From: Pyrus communis
Taxonomy: Eukaryota > Streptophyta > Magnoliopsida > Rosales > Rosaceae
Length of the DNA stretch: 64,000 nucleotides
NCBI RefSeq assembly: GCF_963583255.1
Contig: NC_084803.1
Span: forward strand, 21,364,428 to 21,428,427
Direction: 5' to 3'
The position numbers and the translations under genes are program-made. Of this stretch, positions 36,172 to 47,612 are shown piece by piece; position 1 is the first letter of the stretch, and every line of letters begins with the position of its first letter. The notes under the pieces were generated by a model, which did not search any database, had not been told where the DNA came from, and saw only the letters and a program-made list of their open reading frames with translations.

Positions 36172-37198
36172 GAAAAAAAGGGGGAATTGGACATTGGATG
36201 GCACCACCCCTAACATCGGTAGCAACCCTTTGGACTTTGCTGCACCTACTTGGACCCCCAAGCCTTTTGCCTGATTGATTAGAATAGGCCTGCAGCCTTA
36301 GTTCTATCACTGAGGAGGCTCGTAGCCTTCATGGACCCAGACCAAACCCACGACAAGCCTTGCTTGATGGGTCATTTTTTCCTTGCGGCTCGTAGCACAA
36401 GAAGCCAGCCTATGCAGCTGGGCTCCCATTCGAACCCACATGCCAGCCTATGGGGCTGGATTTTGTTCCCCCGTGCATCGCCTACAAGGCCAGCACCTAC
36501 TGGGCCTTGTCTCGTGCACCCCCCTTCAGCCCAAACTGAAACCCAGCTACGGCTGGGGCTTCTCCCTCACCTATGTGGCCTACAACCCACCCCCGAGGTC
36601 TTTTGGGCCTTGCCTTATACTTAAGGCACCCAAACCCGCACCACTTAACCCACGACACCAAGCCTAATATTATTTTGGGGCTATATTTTCGATCTAATAA
36701 TATTATTTTAATATTATTTTGCTTCTACAATCGACCCGGTATGACCTGATTTATTGAATTAATTAAAAGTGACCTGCAGTCCATTAATCTGATAATGAAT
36801 CCAAAATTATTGACCTGAAGATCACTTTTGGACATTAATGATTCAATAATTTATTTTTATACTTTGAACCGTCGCATACTTTCATAGTAACGAAGCTCTC
36901 ACAATTGAGTTCCCAAAGAAACTCAAATCCACTATACTTAAATTAGCACATTGTATTCAGTGTTTCTTGCATGAACCTCTCATTATGAACTAATTGTTCA
37001 TAAAAACTAAATTGAACCTGTAGTTTCAAATTTAGTGCCTTTGAAACCTGAAGTTTTCATTCAAAACATACCACATGAAACCCGTAGTTTTCATGCATAA
37101 ATTAAACCACTACATGTCTATAAAACCAGTATGTTCTACGATATATGTTTATGGCTTACCATATGACTAATCACGTTTTCTCCCTCCGTTTTAGGGAC
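35784..37198 (+). other. Long copia leader with 40-bp T-run
   Basis: A 1.4-kb non-coding leader between LTR and gag. It holds a TA microsatellite (about 36018-36040), an uninterrupted run of 40 T (36131-36170) and a GC-rich stretch (about 36180-36665) unlike its AT-rich neighbours. The last can be read as ORFs on both strands but shows no domain. It may be an insertion within the leader. Confidence 0.6.
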
Positions 37199-38190
37199 AT
37201 GTCAAACTTGAACATGCTCGATGCTCTAGAAGTATCTGGAAGAACCTATTTGAAGTAGGTTCAAGACGTGAAGCTTCATCTCACTGCAAAGGGCATTAGA
37301 GCCACCATCGATGCACCTATTACCGACAAACCTGTTGACGAAGCTCAGAAGGCTACTGCAATGATCTTTATTCGAAGACACATCCATGATGCACTGTAGA
37401 TTGAGTATCTCGCTGAGGAGGACCCACGCACCCTCTAACTTGCTCTGGCTGATTCTTTCGATCACTAGAAAGACATATACTTGCCTGAAGCAAGACACGA
37501 CTGGCAGCATCTTCGCTTCCAAGAATTTAGGTCTGTGAATGAATACAACTTTGAAGTTTGTAGAATCCGTTCTTTGTTGAAATTCTGCAAACTGGAACTA
37601 ACTGAATCAGATCTCCTAGAGAAAACCTATTCGACCTTCCATGCCATCAATATTGTCCTGCAATAACAATATCGGGCACAGAAATTCACTAAGTTCTCGG
37701 ATTTGATCTCTGTTTTACTTCTTGCTGAAAAACAGAACCAGCTTTTGATGAAGAATCATCAAGCTCGACCCACTGGCTCGAACGCCGTGCCTGAAGTGCA
37801 TACGACCAATTCTAACAGACATAGATGACGAAAGAACCGTCGTGGCCATGGTAATGGGTGGCAAGCCCAACCATAGGCCCAAGGCCAACAGAGTGCCGCA
37901 CCTAAAGGAAGAAATTTGACCCAGCAGCGTCCACCACTCGCCCCTAAGGCCCTAAACTTCAAGAACAAGGGCAAAGCATTTGTTTAGGCTGCTTCTACTG
38001 AGCTGGACATGTGTTATCGTTGTGGATCTAAGGATCATTGGTCACGCGTATGCCGAGCTTCCCCTGAGGCCATTGCTAAGTATCATTCCCGTCGTGAGTC
38101 TAACTTTGCACATGTGGATCATTCGGAAGATTCAACTACATCCATGGAGATATCGAACTTTCAGGAGGCATCAGTGCCTATGGATGAATA
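37199..38190 (+). pseudogene. Copia gag (broken)
   Basis: Nucleocapsid/capsid protein gene. One frame runs from the ATG at 37199 through a UBN2-type capsid region (DWQHLRFQEF near 37500) and a basic stretch to a CCHC knuckle CYRCGSKDHWSRVC (38010-38051), ending before 38191. Stops near 37254, 37397, 37437, 37467, 37665, 37827, 37874 and 37985 interrupt it. Each can be read as a single C-to-T or G-to-A change in a Gln, Trp or Arg codon. Confidence 0.88.
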
Positions 38191-38393
38191 AATTAGACAT
38201 GTTTTTAGGGTGTTTTACCCCTAATGGCCAAACCCACTAGGAGTGGCCGACCCTACCCCCCTCTTTTGTTAGGTTTATGGTTTAATTTTGAACAACTTTT
38301 CTATGTATTTGGAATAATTTGTTTGGTTTTGGTTTGTTTTGAATTATGCATTGTTATTTGAATGGATATTATTTTCTCGAATTGCTTAATTGA

Positions 38394-41300
38394 ATGAATG
38401 GACTTATATTTTTGCATGTGACTAATTCAATCAATTTATTTCTTGGTTTGTCTAATGGGGAAGTTAGTTGTTTGGCAGATAGTGCAACCATACACACCAT
38501 CTTGCGTGAACGACACTATTTTACTAACTTAATACCCAAGAAAGCTCATTTGACAACTCTCTTGGGCCCATCCAACCTGATTGAAGGATACGGAAAGGCA
38601 CGTATCATGTTGTCTAATGGTACAATCTTGACCATTAATGAGGCAGTCTATTCTCCACGTTCCAGCATAATGTTACTGAGTGTTAGAGATATTCGAGATA
38701 ATAAATATCATCTTGAAACTACTGAAGATCATGGTTCTGAATTTCTTTGTATCACTTCATACGAATGTGGCCAAAAGCATATTCACAAAAAGTTGGAACG
38801 TCTGCCGAGTGGGTTGTACATCACAACCATTCGCGGCATAGAAGCCCACAGTGTGGCTGGCCCTATGCCTAAGTTCTAGGACACTTTGTTGCTTTGGCAT
38901 GATCATTTTGGATATCTTGGACATGACATGATGCGCCATATCCTCAAATATTCTCACGAGCATAAGTTACATCCCTATGTTGGATTTCCGTCATGCAAAG
39001 CATGTTCTTTAGAGAAGTTAAATATTCAACCTTCTTATACAAAGATTATTCATGACCCTTCTAAATTTCTTCGGAGGATTCAAGGGGACATTTGAGGACC
39101 TATCCAACCAACCTGCGGACCATTTAAATATTTTATGGTATTGGTTGATGTATTGACAAGATGGTCACATGTTTGCTTGTTGTCCATGCGGAATGCCGCG
39201 CTTGCTAAACTCTTAGCTCAAATCATTAAGCTAAGGGCTCACCACCCTGATTATTCGATTAAGTCGATTCGAATGGATAACGCTAGAGAGTTTACATCAC
39301 AGACTTTTAACGATTATTGCATGTTAGTAGGGATTGATGTGGAACATCCTGTGCCCTATGTTCACACCCAAAACGGCCTGGCAGAAGCTTTCATAAAGCG
39401 CCTTCAATTGATAGCTCAGACTTTGGTTATGAGAACCAAATTGCCGGTATCTGCTTGGGGCTATGCAATATTGCACGCAGCTATGTTGGTTCGTCTGAGG
39501 TCCACTGCTACCCAACCACATTCATCTTTACAGTTGGTTATTGGATACGAGCCTGACGTCTTGCATTTACGGGTGTTTGGGTGTGCCATTTATGTGCCAA
39601 TAGAGCCGCCACTATGTACCAAAATGGGTCCTTAGAGAAAAATGGGAATCTATGTCGGTTATGATTCACCATCAATTGTTCGATACTTAGAACCTTTGAC
39701 AGGAGATCTCTTTACCGCACGTTTTACGAATTGTTTCTTTGATGAGACAGTCTTCCCGTCGTTAGGGGGAGATAAGCATGCTAATGTTCCCGTATAACGC
39801 TGCGAATTGTCATGGTATGCTCCCACTATGTCTCATTTAGATCCTCGCACTACCTAGTCTGAAACTGAGGTGCGACGAATTATAGATTTTTAGAGCATTG
39901 CTCAAAGCATGCTGGATGTTTTTAATGATCTAGCGAAGGTGACAAGATCACATATACCCGTTGAAAACACACCTGTAAGGATAGATGTACTCCGCGTACA
40001 TCAACTACCCGTCAGGTAAGGCTGGTCCCTCCCTGAAGGTGGGGAGGCCGCACCCTTGGCGACTAGCTAATCATTTGCTCCGACCTTGAAGCATGGCAGA
40101 CCCCCTGGTTCAAAGGATTCACAACCCCATAAAAAGAAAATGGCACCAACTAGTGACCCTATTTTGAATCCGACCATCACTCATTCATCTGTTCCAACGC
40201 ATGAGGTTATTCTAGATTATGGTGATGCTTCAGACGAAACATGTCGGCATCTCGAGAATCACAAGATTTCGGTCCACTACACAGTATTGGATGAGGTTTG
40301 GAATAGGAATGAGATGATCGTCGACGATGCATTCGCGTACTCAGGAGTTACTGACATCATGCTTAACGATGACATTGAACCACGTTTCGTCGATGAATGC
40401 CGACGTAGAACCGATTGGTCAAACTGGAAACAAGCAATCAAGGTTGAACTCGATTCGCTCGTGAAACGTAAAGTGTTTGGACCTATTGTTCTTACGCCAC
40501 CACGCGTGAAACCTGTTGGCTACAAGTGGGTTTTTGTGAAGAAGCGTAATGAGAAGAATGAAATAGTACGATACAAAGCACGCCTCGTAGCGTAAGGCTT
40601 CTCTTGACGTTCTGGGATTGATTAAGAGGAGACGTATTTCCCAGTAATGGACGTTATAACGTTCCGTTACCTAATCAGTTTGGTAGTTTCCGAAAACTGA
40701 ATATGCAGCTTATGGACGTGGTAACCGCGTATCTCTATGGGGATCTAGATACAGAAATCTATATGAAAGTTCCAGAAGGACTTCCATTGATTGGTTCAAA
40801 TAGTTCTAGACCACGGAACACTCTCTCAATTAGGTTGAGAATGTCACTTTACGGATTGAAACAATCCGGGCTGATGTGGTATAACCATCTGAATGAATAT
40901 GACAAGTCAGGGTTATGTGAACAATAAACTATGCCCATGCGTGTTCATAAAGAAGTCACATTCCGGATTTGCAATCGTTGTAGTTTATGTTGATGACATG
41001 AATTTCATTGGGACTCCCGCAGAGTTTGAGGAAATTGATGCACACCTGAAATCAGAATTTGAGATGAAGAATCTTGGGAAAACTTGATACTGTCTCGACC
41101 TGAAGATCGAGCATTGTTCAAATAGAATCCTAGTACATCAATCGAACTACAACCAAAAGGTGTTGCGTTGTTTTAATGAGGATAAAGTGAATCCTTTGAG
41201 TACACCCATGGTCATTCAGACTTTAGATGCTAAACGAGACCCCTTCCGTCTAAAGTAGGATGATGAAGAGATTTTGGAACCCAAAGTTCCTTACCTAAGT

Positions 41301-42000
41301 ACAATTAAGGCTTTATTGTACTTGCCTTAGTGCACTAGACCTGACATCTCCTTCCTCATGAATCTATTGGTTAGATACAGTAATGCGCCCACATGCATAC
41401 ACTGGAATGATGTTAAAGGCAATTTCCGCTACCTCAAAGGTACTACGGATTTGGGATTGTTCTATACCCGCAAATCTCCGAGTGTTACCGCCCCCTATAG
41501 CTCTCAAATTAATTTTTGCCTTGTTGGTTACCTAGATGTTGGATACCTGTCTGACCCACATAGAGTACGCTCACAAACGGGCTATATCTTTACCGTTGGA
41601 GACACCACTATATCTTGGAGGTCTACCAAGCAAACACTAGTTTCGACTTTGTCTAACCATGCTAAGATTCTTGCCCTGCATGAAGCATTGCGTGAGTGTT
41701 TTTGGCTGAGAGAAGTTATGGGACATATTCAAAGCACTAGTGGTCTTACATCAATCGTTGACCTTCCTATGATGATCTTTGAAGACAATGCAGCATGTAT
41801 AGAGCAGCTGAAGAAGTGATACATCAAGGGAGACAACACCAAGCATATAACATCTAAGTTCTTTTACTCACATGACCAGCAACAGCATCAAAACATTGAA
41901 GTTAAGCAAATCCGTTTCGAAGACAACTTGGCCGATCTTTTTACCAAGTCATTGCCCAAGTCAACATTTTAGAAGCTCGTCCAAGGAATCGGTATGTGTA
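38394..42000 (+). pseudogene. Copia pol: protease, integrase, RT, RNase H (broken)
   Basis: Domains in order: protease with the DSAT active-site variant (about 38477); GAG-pre-integrase HHCC region (38890-39030); integrase DDE core with RMDNAREF and NGLAEAF (39140-39640); RT beginning WKQAIKVELDSL (about 40426) with the YVDD box at about 40987-40998; RNase H with SNHAKILALHEAL (about 41658) and FEDNAACIEQL. The frame is interrupted by stops (e.g. 38877, 39094, 39634, 40593) and a few shifts near 40600-40930 and 41085, so no full-length polyprotein can be made. Codons and context match the flanking LTR element. Confidence 0.93.
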
Positions 42001-42394
42001 AATTATCTCAGTTGAATCGCTTGTAGTTCTCTTATTTAGAAGTTATGTCTAACTCAGGGGAAATATCTTGAAACATACTCACATGCTCTTAATGTACTCT
42101 TTTTCCCTACGATTAGGAGCATTTTTCCCACTGGGTTTTTGCTACCTAACTAGGTTTTAATGAGACACCCATCCCGAGATGATCATACTCCGTTGAGTTC
42201 ACTACCTTCGTCCAGTTTAGCGAGCGTTTTAGACATTATGCATATTTTCTTATTTTTCTCCTTAGTCTATGGGTTTTCCCCATTCCATGGGTTTTACCAT
42301 AGCAAGGTTTTTGTGAGTTTTTACAAATGCATACTTCAAGGTAAATTTGAGACTCGCGATCACCCGTTGTGCTGATGACTTCATTAAGGGGAAG

Positions 42395-42662
42395 TGTTGC
42401 AGTCATATTTAGAATAGGAATGTGATTGTGTAAATCTTAGGGAATCTGGGAAAGTATTATATATTCCTATTAGGATTAGATTACCTATTAAATATTGTAA
42501 TCCTAAAGGGAAAGGTTTTACCCTTTCTACTTCTATAAATAAAGGCACAATGGGGTGAATCAAACACACCTCACAATTAATCAATCTCTCATCTCTCTCA
42601 ATATTGCCGAACCCCTCTCACTCTCTAAACCCTAGATCGTTCAATCAAATAGGCCTAGAACA
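42395..42662 (+). repeat. Copia 3' LTR
   Basis: 268 bp, same ends as the 5' LTR apart from one base near the right end (ggcctagaaca). Preceded by the purine tract aaggggaag. Confidence 0.95.
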
Positions 42663-42947
42663 ATGGGTACAAACTTATTCTAATTTTATTTTTTATATTT
42701 GGCAAATATTTGAATTGAAAATTAATTAGGAGTTTAATAAAGGTGTGAGTATTAAAACTCTAAATCAATTACTAATTTTTTTTTATAAAAATTATGTAAC
42801 TTACATGTAATCAATTAATATATTAATGCTAGGGACTTTGATCAAAATATAAAATCTGATAAGATCTTAGTTAATGAACATTAGAAACTAGGGACTGAAA
42901 ACTAATTTTTCCTTTTTTTTTTTTTTTTTTAATTTTTCCCCCTTCAT

Positions 42948-43190
42948 CCTACAATATGAATAATCACAATTTCAGGCCAACCAAATGTTTTGAATCAAAA
43001 GTTGATTGTTGCATTATTAATAAATCACTATTGGTTATTCACTATCTTTTCAAGACTTCTAATGCAGTACCTTGGTTTCTTATGGTGAACTGAAAAAATT
43101 GTCTATAATAACTTCATTGCACACATATTTATTAAGAAGGAAACGGGGCCGCAGATGTTTTAGCTTCATTTTGGGCAGGTATTTTTAGAT
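42948..43190 (+). repeat. Second copy of the 33690-34005 block
   Basis: Blocks ccaaccaaatgttttgaat, cagtaccttggtttctta and cagatgttttagcttcattt match in order the block at 33690-34005. It lies directly after the copia insertion and before a ctaggcg fragment. Confidence 0.7.
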
Positions 43191-43217
43191 AATATATACT
43201 AAATTTATTTAAATCCG

Positions 43218-43300
43218 TTTAGCCGCCTAGATCGTCGCCTAAGTGATAGGCCATGTCCGCTGTCCAACTAGCGCTTAGCGTCATTTAGAACTTTGCTCAT
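43218..43300 (+). repeat. 'ctaggcg' repeat fragment, copy 3
   Basis: Reads ccgcctagatcgtcgcctaa and gcgcttagcgtcatttagaa, matching the end of copy 2 at about 33380-33447. The rest of the element is missing. Confidence 0.65.
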
Positions 43301-43335
43301 TATATAGTTATGTAATGGAACGATACAACAAGAAA

Positions 43336-43485
43336 CAGTGGTTAAATCCTCATTTAAATAATACTGTTAGTTTAAATCATCTTTCGAATCTTTCGGGTAG
43401 TTCAAGTCCTCTATTGAATATTTCGGTTAGTTCAAATCCTTCTTTGAATATTCTAGGTAGTTCACATAGTCTTTTGCAAACCTTG
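43336..43485 (+). repeat. 30-bp minisatellite, 4-5 units
   Basis: Units beginning gttag/ggtag at 43366, 43396, 43426 and 43456 have a period of exactly 30 bp, with a more diverged unit before them. The period is a multiple of three, so one frame reads a 10-residue Ser/Leu/Asn repeat, but no gene context supports translation. Confidence 0.75.
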
Positions 43486-44097
43486 GACTTAGACCTCAAT
43501 TGGATGTCCCAATTTTATCAGAACCTTTTACCCTTTTAATTTTGTCCCTCCTGCCGACAATTCCTAGCTTTGCCACTGTCTATGATTCTAGACTTTGTAG
43601 CCTCTACCCATGCTTGTGACATTTTGTTTTGTCCTTATTATTGTTTTCGTTGATTGTTTTGTCTTTGCATTGCTTGGCATAGTCACCGCTTGTATCTTTT
43701 TTGTTTACTTTCATGTTATCAATAAAATTAGTGGAGGGATAGGCAGGAGGATTCTGGGTGTAATGGTCTTCACCCTTTTGGGAGAGGGTAGATGCCTCAC
43801 ATGTGATCATTGCTGAAGGATTAATTATCTATCGTACATTGGAAGGGAACAATTTAATTATATATCATACAACATTGCAAATTAAAAAAAAAAAAGAAAA
43901 AAAAAAGATTTTCACTATTTTTTTTATAGGGTCGACTACAATGGTACATACCATTTAGAGTTTTATACAAAATCTAACCATTGATTTTTTGTACTACTCA
44001 ATTCTACGTACTAGGTCTTATGGAAGAAAAATTGTTCTTTCTTAGCCCAAATGGAATGTGGAGCTTCAACATATTTAATTGTAAGCAAATTGTAGCC
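43486..44097. other. Intergenic, no gene seen
   Basis: T- and A-rich sequence. Overlapping ORFs on both strands at 43604-43816 have no domain. Confidence 0.55.
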
Positions 44098-44270
44098 ACT
44101 TAGTACTACGGTCTAGTGGTATTCCTCTTTACTAATAAGTGAGAGGTCTTAGGTTCAGATTCTTGCCAAAGGTGAATTTGAACCACATTAGTAAGCAAAT
44201 TGTATGGTGAGCAAATTATAGTTTGTTTAAAAAAATTGTAGATAATATCGTTTGTTTTAAAAAAAAAATT
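44098..44270 (+). mobile_element. SINE with internal insertion
   Basis: Head tagtactacggtctagtggt, B-box region taggttcagattcttgcca, body aggtgaatttgaaccacatt and tail gataatatcgtttgtttt with A-run. The body is interrupted by a short stretch built from 'gtaagcaaattgtatggtga', which recurs just after the tail (about 44270), so a local duplication occurred inside it. Confidence 0.78.
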
Positions 44271-44514
44271 GTAAGCAAATTGTACGGTGAGCAAATTATA
44301 GTGTTTGATTAATTTTAGGAATATTTTTCGGTGAGTATTACAAGTTAATCTTGGAATGGGTGTGAAGAGAAGCTCTCTCTATAAAATGGGCCGAACTCAT
44401 GAAATTTCTGAAAGCTTGAGTTTGGGGCACATAGCCCATCTCTAAATTTCTACCAAAAAAAAAAAACCCGAAATAAAACCAGAAAAAAAAAATCATTTCA
44501 TTACCTTTTCTTGT

Positions 44515-45395
44515 GGGTAAATTACATTTTACCCCTTCAGGTTTGGGGTCAATTTCAATTCCTTACAACATTTTTAAAACATTTCAATTTCATACATTTA
44601 CTTATCGTTTTATTTCAATTTCATACATCCGCCGTTAGAAAATCCATTAAGTGATGACGTGTTAAATATGAGATCCACATTTGTATTGACGTGGCTGCCA
44701 AATTTATGTCATGTGGCAAAAAAAAAAAAAAAATTATGCATTTAAAATATTATAATAATTTACCCTATTTAAAAAAAAAAAACCATCTTCTTCCCCGAGC
44801 CCTTCCCCCTCCCTGCAACCCAAACACCCCATCCCCCAACCCACCAAAAACCCCAAAAAACCTAGCCATTCACCTCCCCTCCCATCAAAAAAACCCACCA
44901 CAAATTTCTCTAACACCGCCTCCACCATCTTCTGCCTTAGCAAAGCTCCGCCAGGCCGTGCGCTTGGAAATCGGGACTCCAACAATGTCCTTCAATTTGC
45001 AGGATTTGAGGAGCTCACCGAACTTGGAGACCACGAAGGTTGCAGTGGAGCCGATACCGAGGCCAAGGACCATTCCCGATTTGACGTACTCGAAGGCCTT
45101 GTCAGCGGCGAGCTTCTTGAGGCATTGTGGAGGGAGAGGAGGGATAAGGAGGAGGAAGCCATTGGAGAGGTGGAGGGAGAAGTGGGTTGGGGGTTGCAGA
45201 GAAGTGAGGAGGAAGGAATGGGATTTGGGTGTGGGTTTGGGTTTTATTTTTATTTTTATTTTTTACAAATAAATAAGGTAAATTATTATAATATTTTTAA
45301 TGCATAAAAAGTTATTATTTTTACACGTGACACAAATTTGGCAGTCACTTGCCACAAATGTGGCAGTCACGTTAGTTCTTAACGGACTAAGAAGA
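44515..45395. mobile_element. Pack-MULE-like element with captured gene pieces
   Basis: The left end starts gggtaaattacattttaccc, a common Mutator-like terminus. The left inner part (tggctgccaaatttatgtca, ttaaaatattataataattt) returns inverted on the right (gtaaattattataatatttt, acacaaatttggcagtcact), giving long inverted repeats of about 100 bp or more. The right terminus beyond about 45395 seems lost, and no 9-bp duplication could be confirmed. The interior has no transposase but holds fragments of a ribose-5-phosphate isomerase gene. This is the structure of a Pack-MULE. Confidence 0.68.
44880..45163 (-). pseudogene. Captured ribose-5-phosphate isomerase fragments
   Basis: Ribose-5-phosphate isomerase interconverts ribose-5-P and ribulose-5-P in the pentose phosphate and Calvin cycles. 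On the minus strand the sequence reads KKLAADKAFEYVKSGMVLGL, GIGST (phosphate-binding loop; family GTGST) and then DIVGVPISKRT. It jumps to GGALLRQKMVEAVLEKFVV, which in the full enzyme lies roughly 45 residues further on. The segment between, with the active-site DGADE, is missing, and a frame change is needed to read both parts. An in-frame ATG at 45163 gives a Ser-rich start in a different frame. It cannot make an enzyme. It lies inside the inverted repeats of the MULE-like unit. Confidence 0.85.
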
Positions 45396-45582
45396 AAATT
45401 CACAAGCCCACGCCCATTCAGCTAGTCGCTATTCCTCTCACCTTGTAAGTTTTCTTTCCCAAAATTAATTTGATTCAATTTTCTGTTTGGATTCCTAGAA
45501 AGTTTCAGGAAATGGAAATTGAGTTCGAAGTTGAAAACTTTGTTAATTTTACTGTTTTTGTTGTATTTGGAAATGTGTCTCA

Positions 45583-46600
45583 GCAAGGTAAGACATTTGC
45601 TTCAGAAGCTGTTCGCTTCGGAATCAAAGAAGAAACTTGCTCCGAGTGCAATCGTTCTCGTCCCTACCCGGGAACTCTCTCAGCAGGTTTGTGTATTTTA
45701 ACATTTGTTAAATATCCGGTTCGAATCGATTATACCTTTTTGTATTTCTGGGTGTGTTTGGTTATAGAATGCGAATGTTTATGGCGCGTATGCAGGTTTA
45801 TTCAGAGGTTTCATCATTGATTGAATTCTGTAGAGCTCCTTTGAAAGTTGTACAGTTGACAAGCAGCATGCCTGCTCTTGATTGGGTACGTTCACCTTTT
45901 TCCAATTATATGAAGCGAACATGTGCGGGTGATTCCAGGACCCATTTGCTGATTCTTATCTTACCTACAATTTTACTTGCAGCGGACAGCTTTAGCGGCA
46001 CTACCTGAGATTCTGGTTATTACACCAGCTTGCATAAAGAAATGCTTGTCAGATGGTGTTCTTCAACCAGCTTCCATTGATGATTCGCTAGAAATTCTCG
46101 TTCTCGATGAGGTGAGGGAACTGTTTTTTGCACAGGCGCAGAAACATATTTGTCAGTTTAGTTGAGCGTGATGGTATGCACATTCATTGCTTGTCGCCTC
46201 AATAATTTTTTTCACCTTCAAAGATTATTTGCTTCTCACCTGAATTTGTATCTGGTAGTTTATGCCGGATGCGTTATTAATAGTGTTGTAATTGTAACTT
46301 GAAAACTCTGCTACATTGTTGTTTTACATGGTTTTCGAATTTATAGGTGCATTGAATTTATAATTTCACCACTAATGTATGGCTGTTAGGTATACATACT
46401 CTATCACGATATTCACTTTGTTCCCTTTGACAGGTTTTGATGAATGTTGACTTAGTATTATTCCATTGATCGATCGCTAAACTGTATTTTGTTTCAGGCA
46501 GATCTTCTGTTGTCATATGGTTATGAGGCAGATATAAAAGCATTTACACCTGACATCCCTAAGCATTGTCAATGTCTTCTTATGTCAGCCACCGCAAAGT
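45583..46600 (+). pseudogene. DEAD-box RNA helicase remnant (RH16-like)
   Basis: Four exon-like pieces with GT-AG introns still visible: about 45583-45686, 45796-45885, 45983-46111 and 46498-46600. They read GKTFA (end of Walker A), then KKLAPSAIVLVPTRELSQQ (motif Ia), VYSEVSSLIEFCRAPLKVVQ, PEILVITPACIKKCLSDGV (TPA/TPG motif Ib), LEILVLDE joined to ADLLLSYGYEAD (DEAD box across the intron) and CQCLLMSATAK (SAT motif). This order and wording fit plant RH16, a nuclear RNA helicase. The start, Q motif, first part of Walker A and whole C-terminal helicase domain are missing, and a small shift follows GKTFA. Kept introns show a DNA-level copy, not a retrocopy. Confidence 0.82.
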
Positions 46601-47112
46601 TTGTTATTTATAGAATAATTGCACCAGTCTTATTTTCAGGATTCAGAAAATTAAGAGTTGATGTTAAGGATGATGTATTTGGTGTCATTGTTTATCTTTA
46701 GTTGGATCAACAAGCTATTAATCGCATACCTGGGTCAATCTACAGCGCGACAGTAGAGGTTCTGTGCTGGCTGGGTGCAGTCGCCCGCTACAGGAGAGGA
46801 TGAGGATGAGGATGAAGGATGAGGAGAAGAGAAAGGCAACATCATAGATGGTTAGGGTTTGTTTTATGATTTGGATGTTGTAAATATTGAAAAAGATAAG
46901 GGGCAATTTTGTCTTAAAATGTTAAAAATTTGTGTTCCACGGATGTGGAACCAGTCGTTCCAGGGGGGAAGGTGGAACAAAAAATCAGCCAAATTTTGTC
47001 CTGTGGGACACAATGCGTTCCATGGTTTTTGGGCACACCAAACGTGGGACGGAATGCTTCGTCCCACTACATTCCGTCCCGTACCAGTACCAAACGGTAC
47101 CCAAAACTCGTA
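46601..47112. other. Intergenic, MITE-like palindromic text
   Basis: Around 46930-47100 are repeated motifs such as gtgggacggaatgcttcgtc and ttccgtcccgtaccagtacc that resemble MITE interiors, but no paired ends were found. No gene. Confidence 0.4.
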
Positions 47113-47545
47113 TCATCCCATCGAACAATGCCAATTCCTCTTACAAGACGAAGAATCGTCCCCCATTAAGACTTCCTTACTGCTGACTTCCTTGTAAGTA
47201 TCGAACCATTCTTTTACTGCACACATATGAAACATGCATCTGGTATCCAAAATCCAATTTGGGCAAGCCTTGGAGCCTGATGTTACTGAAAAAAGCTCCC
47301 CATCACTCTCTTGCTCGGTGACTGCACTAGCTGAACCTGAGCTTCCTTCCATCTTGGCTTGTTTCTCTTTCCAAATCTTGCAGTTCCTCTTCCAATGATC
47401 GGCTAAACCACATTCGAAGCAACCTTCCTTCTTTTCGTTTTTCTTCTTGGATTTTGACCTACCTCTGTTGCCGGTTTTCTCTTCCTTTGTCTTTTCCCGC
47501 CCTCTTTCCTTGCCTTTGGCATAAAGGCCTTAAGAGCTTTCAGTT
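47113..47545 (-). pseudogene. Copia gag/protease fragment
   Basis: Minus-strand frame with a CCHC knuckle CFECGLADHWKRNC (about 47385-47430) followed, after an acidic spacer, by WILDTRCMFHMC. The latter is the start of a copia protease in which the usual DSG/DSA is replaced by DTR. It reads as another family than the copia element at 35.5-42.7 kb. No LTRs or pol nearby. It sits where the 3' LTR of the Tat element would be expected. Confidence 0.8.
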
Positions 47546-47612
47546 ATATCATCCAGTCGATTTTACCCCTTATCATTTTAAACCAAATTGTTGATCTTCC
47601 TCCCAAAATGCC

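Larger units (their letters stand above)
35517..42662 (+). mobile_element. Ty1/copia LTR retrotransposon, full length, inactive
   Basis: A 7.1-kb element with LTRs at 35517-35783 and 42395-42662, flanked by the perfect duplication atggg (35512-35516 and 42663-42667). Order: LTR, a long leader, gag with CCHC knuckle, protease, integrase, RT, RNase H, purine tract aaggggaag (42386-42394), LTR. Integrase before RT is the copia order. The two LTRs differ at roughly a dozen places by eye, so the insertion is not recent. The coding part has many in-frame stops but mostly keeps one frame. Confidence 0.97.

Noticed and set aside
36331..36667. Two overlapping 94-97-codon ORFs in the copia leader
   Set aside because: GC-rich non-coding block; no domain and inside a retroelement leader.
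44691..45272. 193-codon plus-strand ORF
   Set aside because: It is antisense to the captured isomerase fragment and reads through inverted-repeat sequence; Pro-rich and without a domain.
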